Shown here in pieces: positions 5,843-10,384 of a DNA stretch of 10,384 bases. Source of the stretch: Christensenella sp. UBA4247 (lineage in GTDB: Bacteria > Bacillota > Clostridia > Christensenellales > CAG-1252); assembly GCA_002395405.1 (NCBI GenBank), contig DGWX01000014.1:672-11055 (forward strand). Reading direction: 5' to 3'. The stretch's first letter is position 1. The number at the start of each line of letters is the position of its first letter. Both the position numbers and the translations under genes were made by a program. The notes beneath the pieces are model-generated. The model saw nothing but the letters and a program-made list of their open reading frames with translations, ran no database searches and was not told the DNA's origin.

Positions 5843-5932
5843 TGGCGGAGAGATAGGGATTTGAACCCTAGGTACCGGTGAAGGTACGCATGATTTCGAA
5901 TCATGTGCATTCGACCTCTCTGCCATCTCTCC
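5843..5932 (-). tRNA. tRNA-Ser (anticodon CGA) with encoded CCA
   Basis: On the minus strand the acceptor stem GGAGAGA (5926-5932) pairs with TCTCTCC (5847-5853), followed by discriminator G and CCA (5843-5845). The anticodon stem CATGA/TCATG holds the loop TTCGAAA, giving anticodon CGA for UCG codons. A long variable arm (GTACC-TTCACC-GGTACC region) is the class II serine signature. The T arm is TAGGG-TTCAAAT-CCCTA. All arms pair well, so the gene appears functional. Its 3' 17 nt recur five more times, in the same orientation with minor changes, at the segment boundaries to the left (951, 1185, 5366, 5526, 5685). This suggests it is the attachment target of the accessory region. Confidence 0.95.
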
Positions 5933-5942
5933 AACGCTACTT

Positions 5943-5971
5943 ATATTACACTAAACGGCGATCAAAAGCAA
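5943..5971 (-). promoter_or_regulatory. Promoter of tRNA-Ser
   Basis: On the minus strand TTGCTT (5966-5971) and TAATAT (5943-5948) are 17 nt apart. The start would be near 5936, a few nucleotides before the mature 5' end at 5932, which is normal for a tRNA. Confidence 0.7.
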
Positions 5972-6017
5972 GCGTATTTCCGAATTTTTCGCTTTTATCG
6001 CGCGAATCCGCATTCTA

Positions 6018-7691
6018 TCAGCAGCGGTATCCGTCTTTTTGCATCGCAAGGACTTGCAAATTCAGTTGTTTGATGAGTTCTTCGTTATTCGGTGTTTTTT
6101 GCATTAAGTTTATAATGCTTTCCGCCGCTTCCTGATTATCCCCTGCGGAAAGAAGCTTGCGGATCAAATAAGCCCCTTCGAGTTCCTTTTGCGTTAAAAG
6201 CAATTCTTCCCTTCTCGTTCCGCTTCTATTCAGATCGATTGCAGGGAATATTCTCTTTTCGGAGAGTTTTCTATCGAGATGGATCTCCATATTCCCCGTG
6301 CCCTTGAATTCTTCGTACACGACGTCGTCCATACGGCTGCCCGTATCGATTAACGCGGTCGCGATAATGGTCAAACTGCCGCCGTTCTCAATATTGCGCG
6401 CCGCGCCGAAAAAGCGTTTCGGGAAATATAACGAGACGGGATCCACGCCGCCGGACAAAGTTTTTCCGCTCGACGGAACGACGACGTTATTTGCCCTTGC
6501 CAGCCTCGTTAAACTATCCAAAAGGATAACGACGTCCTGCCCGTCCTCAACGAGCCTTTTCGCTCGATTTAATACAAGCTCCGCGACTTTGATATGATTG
6601 TCGCTTTCTTCGTCAAAGGTGCTGTAAATAACTTCGCCTTTGATACTTCTTTGCATATCGGTAACTTCTTCGGGGCGCTCGTCGATCAAAAGGACCATGA
6701 GTTTTACTTCGGGCGAATTGACCGAAATAGAATGCGCGATCATTTTCAAAAGGGTCGTTTTACCGGCTTTCGGCGGAGATACGACCATCGCGCGCTGCCC
6801 CTTTCCGATCGGAGCGATCAGGTCGATCGCGCGCGCCGCGAGTTCGTTTCGAACGTTCGGGATTTCGAGGCGTAATTTATGATCGGGGAAAATCGGAACC
6901 AGATCGTCAAACTTAGGGCGACCTGCCGCTTTTTCCACCGGTTTTCCGTTTACTTCCGTAATCGCAACGACTGCGGGCGGCTTTCCCTCCGCGGCGGATT
7001 TGCAATACGCTTTGATCATATCACCGGCGCGAAGAGAGCATCTCTTGATACGCTGGGTACTGACATAACTGTCGCGCGAGCTGTTTCTGAAATTATTCGC
7101 GCGCAAAAAACCGTAACCGTCCGGCAAGATTTCAAGAATACCCGAACGGATCTCGCAGGTGGAAAGAAACGCTTCGTCGTACTCGCTCTCGAACAATTTT
7201 TCAGGGGAACGATCAAAACGCTCGAACGGTCTGTCTCCCCTATCGGCCAAATGATCGAACTGTCTCGTCCGAATATCCGAAGTCGTATAATTGAATCCGG
7301 TAGAGAACGGGCGATCCACGGGCCTCTTCCGAGCCGCAAACGGGCGCTTCGGATCCTCTTCCCGAGAGGTGGACTCGGACGGTTTTTTCTCTTCCGCAGC
7401 AGATTCTTTTTTTTCTTCTTTTACGGATTTATCCGATTTTTTGTCTTGTTTTGTCGCGTCCTTCGCGTCGATTGGTATCGCATTCGTTTTAGGAGGTCTC
7501 CCTGCCCTTTTCGCGACTTGCGGCGCCGCCTTTCCGTCTCGAATATCGATAATGCAATCGATCATCTCCTGCTTTTTAAGAGACGTCGGGTGCGGAACGC
7601 CTACTTCGCGAGCCAGCGTACGGATCTCGTAAATGCTCATACCGTCGAGATATTCGCGCGTAATATCGCCGAGTTTGACTTTATTATCCAT
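6018..7691 (-). CDS. rho: Transcription termination factor Rho
   Basis: 557 residues; E. coli Rho has about 420. This hexameric RNA-dependent ATPase pulls on nascent transcripts and dissociates RNA polymerase. Order of parts: N-terminal helical Rho_N domain (about 1-52, with IYEIRTLAREVGVPHPTSL); a charged Lys/Glu/Ser/Arg-rich, probably disordered insertion (about 53-175); the RNA-binding cold-shock-like domain (GILEILPDGYGFLRANNF, 184-201); and the ATPase core with Walker A PPKAGKTT (306-313), Walker B VVILLDSLTRLARA (387-400), the Q-loop region from TLSGGVDPVSLYFPKRFFG, and DLNRSGTRREELL (486-497) near the arginine finger. The ATG at 7691 has GGAGG (7698-7702) 6 nt upstream. It lies about 195 nt after the MBL gene on the same strand, with hairpins in the gap, so it may be partly co-transcribed and attenuated. 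No convincing terminator follows before the tRNA-Ser promoter. Confidence 0.97.
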   Translation of the reverse strand: MDNKVKLGDITREYLDGMSIYEIRTLAREVGVPHPTSLKKQEMIDCIIDIRDGKAAPQVAKRAGRPPKTNAIPIDAKDATKQDKKSDKSVKEEKKESAAEEKKPSESTSREEDPKRPFAARKRPVDRPFSTGFNYTTSDIRTRQFDHLADRGDRPFERFDRSPEKLFESEYDEAFLSTCEIRSGILEILPDGYGFLRANNFRNSSRDSYVSTQRIKRCSLRAGDMIKAYCKSAAEGKPPAVVAITEVNGKPVEKAAGRPKFDDLVPIFPDHKLRLEIPNVRNELAARAIDLIAPIGKGQRAMVVSPPKAGKTTLLKMIAHSISVNSPEVKLMVLLIDERPEEVTDMQRSIKGEVIYSTFDEESDNHIKVAELVLNRAKRLVEDGQDVVILLDSLTRLARANNVVVPSSGKTLSGGVDPVSLYFPKRFFGAARNIENGGSLTIIATALIDTGSRMDDVVYEEFKGTGNMEIHLDRKLSEKRIFPAIDLNRSGTRREELLLTQKELEGAYLIRKLLSAGDNQEAAESIINLMQKTPNNEELIKQLNLQVLAMQKDGYRC

Positions 7692-7703
7692 AAAAATCCT
7701 CCG

Positions 7704-7722
7704 AAAAAATGCCGAAATCGGC
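7704..7722 (-). promoter_or_regulatory. Small hairpin plus T-run in the rho leader, possible attenuator
   Basis: On the minus strand GCCGATTTCGGC (7711-7722) can form a 4-5 bp stem, followed by ATTTTTTC, and immediately by the GGAGG ribosome binding site. It has the form of a weak intrinsic terminator. The TCGG next to the ribosome binding site could also pair with the CCGA of the stem. rho leaders are often autoregulated; the stem is short, so this is tentative. Confidence 0.35.
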
Positions 7723-7799
7723 TTTTACATACTATGCGTTTTGAATCGTGAATAGACGAGAAATCTCATCCGAAATAAACCGAATCTCTTCAAAAGGAG

Positions 7800-7833
7800 T
7801 TCTTTCAAGGCAAACGGATCTGCCTTGAAAGAA
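7800..7833. repeat. 13-bp perfect inverted repeat between the MBL gene and rho
   Basis: TTCTTTCAAGGCA (7800-7812) and TGCCTTGAAAGAA (7821-7833) are exact inverted partners around an 8-nt centre. As RNA it is a strong hairpin on either strand; as DNA it could be a dyad operator. No T-run follows directly on the minus strand, so it is not a standard terminator. It lies 53 nt beyond the MBL stop and about 110 nt before the rho start, suiting transcript-end protection, processing or rho control. Confidence 0.7.
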
Positions 7834-7886
7834 ACGGTTTTTAACTGAAAGTAAATCAAAATTCCGACCGAATTATAGACCGAAAT

Positions 7887-8534
7887 TTATTTTTCAAAAA
7901 CAAAAACTTTGGTGTTGTATTCGTCGTCGAAATCCGCCCTGTCAAATTCCAGGTGATCCGCGCGAACGTAGCTTACGTCCTTTTCGTCGAAACAATCGAG
8001 GAACGCGTCAACTTTTTCAATATCGAGATTGATCTTGTCCGTTTTGTAATGCATGGGTATAACGACGCTCGGAAGCAACCGATCCACGTAATCCTTTGCG
8101 ATCTCCGCGTCGATCGTGTAATTTCCTCCGACGGGGATCAAAAGAACGTCCACCGGTCCGATCGCTTCGATTACGAGCGGAGAAGGTTTTTGCCCGATAT
8201 CGCCGAGGTGGCAAACGTTTACCCCGTCCATACGGAAATTAAAAATGATATTGCCGCCGCGAACTTTTCCGCCGTGCTCGTCGTGTTTCGCGTCGATCCC
8301 GAGAATATGAACCCCCTTCTCTTCGAACATTCCGGGCTTGTCGATAACAAGGGGATTCCCCGAAACGGCTTTAACGTTATCGTGATCGCTGTGATGGTGA
8401 CTCACCGTTACGATATCCGCCGAAACGGCCGGTAATTGGAGCCCAACGTCTTTCGCGTAAGGATCGGTAACGACCGTAGTGCCGGTGCTTTCTTTCAAAA
8501 GAAAACACGAATGCCCAAGCGGCTTGATGATCAT
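7887..8534 (-). CDS. UlaG-like MBL-fold metallo-hydrolase
   Basis: 215 residues, the usual length for the small UlaG-like (COG2220) branch of the metallo-beta-lactamase fold. It starts directly with the first strand (MIIKPLGHSCFLL) and carries the metal motif HHHSDHD at 46-52, further likely ligands at HLGD (109-112) and MHY (161-163), and HDEHGG near 84-89. It should be a cytoplasmic metal-dependent hydrolase; the substrate is unknown and this family has few characterised members. No signal peptide is seen. The start is certain: AAGGAG (8541-8546) overlaps the prs stop codon by one base and lies 6 nt from the ATG. This coupling indicates translation in one operon with prs, which weakly suggests a role near nucleotide or phosphoribosyl metabolism. 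The C-terminal tail (DHLEFDRADFDDEYNTKVFVFEK region) is acidic. Confidence 0.88.
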   Translation of the reverse strand: MIIKPLGHSCFLLKESTGTTVVTDPYAKDVGLQLPAVSADIVTVSHHHSDHDNVKAVSGNPLVIDKPGMFEEKGVHILGIDAKHDEHGGKVRGGNIIFNFRMDGVNVCHLGDIGQKPSPLVIEAIGPVDVLLIPVGGNYTIDAEIAKDYVDRLLPSVVIPMHYKTDKINLDIEKVDAFLDCFDEKDVSYVRADHLEFDRADFDDEYNTKVFVFEK

Positions 8535-8545
8535 AAATATCTCCT

Positions 8546-9712
8546 TTATTTATTTTTATATTTCTCCACGAGCTCCACGATTTTATCGTGCGGATCGAGA
8601 AGCTTGCCGACGGAGCATTTTTGATGGCAGGCGCTGATGATATAGGCGCCATACTTCGCCAAATTCGCCTCAATGAACCAAGGTTCGTTGCGAAGCTCTT
8701 CGGGAACGTAGGTCAAATTCGTCGTGATGACCGCGTCGAACAATTTGTTTTCATACGCCTCGCGGAACTTTTGGATGCCTTCGGTAAAGAGACCGAACGT
8801 TGCCGAAAGGAAGATCCTGTTCGCGCCCCTTTCCTTCAAATGGGAAGCAAGGTTGATGAGGCTATCGCCCGTTGCGATCAGGTCGTCCGCCACAAATACG
8901 TCCATTCCCATCGGAGAATCGCCGATATATTCGTGCGCCACGATGGGGTTTCTTCCGTTTATCACCGTGGAATAATCGCGCCTCTTATAGAACATTCCGA
9001 GATCGATACCGAGGAGCGAAGCGTAATACGTATTGCGATTCATCGCGCCTTCGTCCGGGCTGACCACCATAAAATGATCTTTATCCAAGCGGAGATCTCC
9101 GAACTTCTTCAAAAGGGCTTTGATGATTTGATAGGAAGGCATGAAGTTGTCGAAGCCCATAAGCGGCGTCGCGTTTTGAACGCGCGGATCGTGGGCGTCG
9201 AAGGTGATCAGTTCGCTGACGCCCAAAGCTTCGAGCTCTTGCAGCATCATCGCGCAGTCCAAAGACTCGCGCGCGTTTCTCTTATGCTGGCGCCCGCCGT
9301 ACAGGATCGGCATAAGAACGGTAATGGAATTTGCTTTTCCGCCGATCGCGGAAATGATCCTTTTGAGGTCGGCATAGTGATCGTCGGGCGACATAGGAAC
9401 GTTCATTCCGTACATATTATAGCGAATGCTGTAATTGCCGACGTCGCAAATGATAAAGATATCCATTCCGCGAACAGACTCTTTGATCAATGCCTTCGCG
9501 TCACCGGAAGTAAAGCGCAAGCAACCGTGTTCCAAAAGAAAAGTCTTTTTGGTAAACGCCTTATTGTGCTTTGCGGCTTCTTCATTATACCATTCCACGA
9601 GATACTTGTCAATGCGCTCTCCGAGCTCCTGCGCTCCCGCCATCGCGATAATACCCATTTCGGGGATGTGTGCTTCGAAATCGAACGCCTTTTCAAGAAA
9701 AGATGATGCCAT
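8546..9712 (-). CDS. prs: Ribose-phosphate pyrophosphokinase (PRPP synthetase), long divergent form
   Basis: 388 residues, against about 315 for classical Prs. The enzyme transfers pyrophosphate from ATP to ribose 5-phosphate, making PRPP for purine, pyrimidine, NAD, histidine and tryptophan synthesis. Signatures: the catalytic-loop region PILYGGRQHKR (135-145), FDAHDPR (171-177), VVSPDEGAMNR (216-226, a variant of the usual SPDxGGxxR), and the PRPP-binding loop VFVADDLIATGDSL (272-285). Differences from the classical form are an N-terminal extension, a central segment MSPDDHYADLKR (107-118), and a C-terminal extension (about 340-388). The ATG at 9712 has GGAGG (9718-9722) 5 nt upstream. It begins 18 nt after the DUF1846 gene and ends 11 nt before the MBL gene, so it sits mid-operon. 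Enzyme activity is likely; allosteric properties may differ from classical Prs. Confidence 0.9.
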   Translation of the reverse strand: MASSFLEKAFDFEAHIPEMGIIAMAGAQELGERIDKYLVEWYNEEAAKHNKAFTKKTFLLEHGCLRFTSGDAKALIKESVRGMDIFIICDVGNYSIRYNMYGMNVPMSPDDHYADLKRIISAIGGKANSITVLMPILYGGRQHKRNARESLDCAMMLQELEALGVSELITFDAHDPRVQNATPLMGFDNFMPSYQIIKALLKKFGDLRLDKDHFMVVSPDEGAMNRNTYYASLLGIDLGMFYKRRDYSTVINGRNPIVAHEYIGDSPMGMDVFVADDLIATGDSLINLASHLKERGANRIFLSATFGLFTEGIQKFREAYENKLFDAVITTNLTYVPEELRNEPWFIEANLAKYGAYIISACHQKCSVGKLLDPHDKIVELVEKYKNK

Positions 9713-9730
9713 AAGTTCCTCCTTGGTGAT

Positions 9731-10384
9731 TTACATATATAAGTTTGCGTCGGGAAATTCCGGCTCGCAAGTCAAATTGATGCCCAATCTCTTGAACACT
9801 TTTTCGTCCGTCTCGTTCAAAATACAGGTCGAATGCGCTTCGCATCCTTTCAGTTCTTTCAAATGATGGACGGCAAGTTCCGCGGCGTGGTTGCTCGTTT
9901 GACTTACGACGAGCGCCATCAAAACTTCAGATGGATTGAGCTGATAATGCCTTTCCTTATAAACTTTCTTTTTTAAGTTGACCATCGGGCGGATGACCGC
10001 GGGAGCGATCAATTTGATGGGATCGGCGATGCCCGCAAGAATTTTGATCCCGTTTAACAGCGCGGTGGACGCCGCTTCGAGATCGTCCGTCGTTTTCCCC
10101 GTAACGATCTGCCCGTTCGGCAGTTCCAAAGAAACGACCTGTTTCCCGCATTTGGCGGCTTTTTCGAGAGCGGGAGCCACAACCTTTCGATCCGCAACCG
10201 AAAGGCCGAGTTCGCTCATCAAAAATTCGAGTTTTTTGATGGTATCCATTTCGGCGTTGCCTTGCTTATAATAGCAAAGCGTTTGATAGTATCTGCGGAT
10301 GATCTCTTGTTTGGCGGCTGCTTGAACGACCTCGTCGTCCACGATGCCGTAGCCTGCCATATTGACGCCCATATCGGTCGGCGA
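9731..10384 (-). CDS. DUF1846 family protein, C-terminal part
   Basis: Partial: 217 residues plus stop, open at the high-coordinate edge. The frame continues upstream of the first in-frame ATG (10372) and reads SPTDMGVNMAGYGIVDDE, an internal block of DUF1846 proteins (about 500 residues), so the ATG at 10372 is not the start. The C-terminus HSTCILNETDEKVFKRLGINLTCEP is also typical of the family. The mid part has IKLIAPAVIRPMVNLKKKVY. DUF1846 proteins are cytoplasmic and widespread in Bacillota; structures exist but no function is established to my knowledge. It ends 18 nt before prs with a strong ribosome binding site between them, so it is likely the upstream partner of prs in an operon. 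Confidence 0.88.
   Translation of the reverse strand, partial: SPTDMGVNMAGYGIVDDEVVQAAAKQEIIRRYYQTLCYYKQGNAEMDTIKKLEFLMSELGLSVADRKVVAPALEKAAKCGKQVVSLELPNGQIVTGKTTDDLEAASTALLNGIKILAGIADPIKLIAPAVIRPMVNLKKKVYKERHYQLNPSEVLMALVVSQTSNHAAELAVHHLKELKGCEAHSTCILNETDEKVFKRLGINLTCEPEFPDANLYM

Noticed and set aside
5464..5934. A 156-residue minus-strand open frame with internal repeats (LAETGFEP, SIASSRALAKNS)
   Set aside because: It is the translation of the tRNA-Ser and the tandem structured units. Such tRNA-derived frames are a common false annotation. It has no ribosome binding site and its repeats simply mirror the DNA repeats.
5953..6017. Intrinsic terminator after rho (AAGCG/CGCTT with a long loop)
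   Set aside because: The stem is only 5 bp with a loop of about 15 nt and overlaps the tRNA-Ser -35 region. Not convincing.
8588..9706. A 372-codon plus-strand open frame opposite prs
   Set aside because: The minus strand encodes a clear PRPP synthetase. The plus frame shows only shadow composition.

Overview
The window reads as a chromosomal segment of an uncultured, probably gut-associated clostridial member of the Bacillota. Several things point this way: strong AGGAGG-type ribosome binding sites, consensus sigma-A promoters, an XRE-cupin regulator in front of a polyamine-type ABC transporter ATPase, a Rho with a long charged N-terminal insertion, and a DUF1846 / PRPP synthetase / MBL hydrolase gene run. 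No taxonomic marker is decisive. Every gene I can support lies on the minus strand.

Layout from low to high coordinates. (1) 1-766: the N-terminal end of a PotA-like ABC ATPase (cut by the window edge) and, just upstream of it, an XRE-cupin regulator with a textbook promoter (TTGACA-17-TATAAT). (2) 951-5841: an accessory region between that regulator and a tRNA-Ser gene. It contains a structured non-coding repeat (951-1150), a terminator, a three-gene AT-rich cargo (1216-5215), and three tandem copies of a 157-160 nt structured unit (5366-5841). The cargo encodes, in transcription order, a large calcineurin-like metallophosphoesterase with a C-terminal zinc ribbon, an FRG-domain protein, and a 72-residue coiled-coil/membrane protein. 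Six same-orientation copies of the tRNA-Ser 3' end (TTGGCGGAGAGATAG on the plus strand) start at about 951, 1185, 5366, 5526, 5685 and 5842. They bracket each segment and the last one is the real tRNA. (3) 5843-5971: intact tRNA-Ser(CGA) with encoded CCA, promoter and intrinsic terminator. (4) 6018-10384: housekeeping genes transcribed DUF1846 -> prs -> UlaG-like MBL hydrolase, tightly spaced, then a hairpin-containing gap and rho.

How it may work together. The pot genes probably form a polyamine uptake operon controlled by the XRE-cupin protein. The DUF1846-prs-MBL genes look co-transcribed. The tRNA-Ser flank behaves like an insertion hotspot where segments have been added side by side, each bounded by a copy of the tRNA tail and ending in a copy of the tRNA terminator. 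No integrase or transposase is visible. The metallophosphoesterase-FRG-small membrane protein trio has its own promoter and terminator and sits between direct repeats of the tRNA tail. It is the best candidate here for an undescribed system, possibly defence or toxin-like, but that function is inference from architecture and context only.
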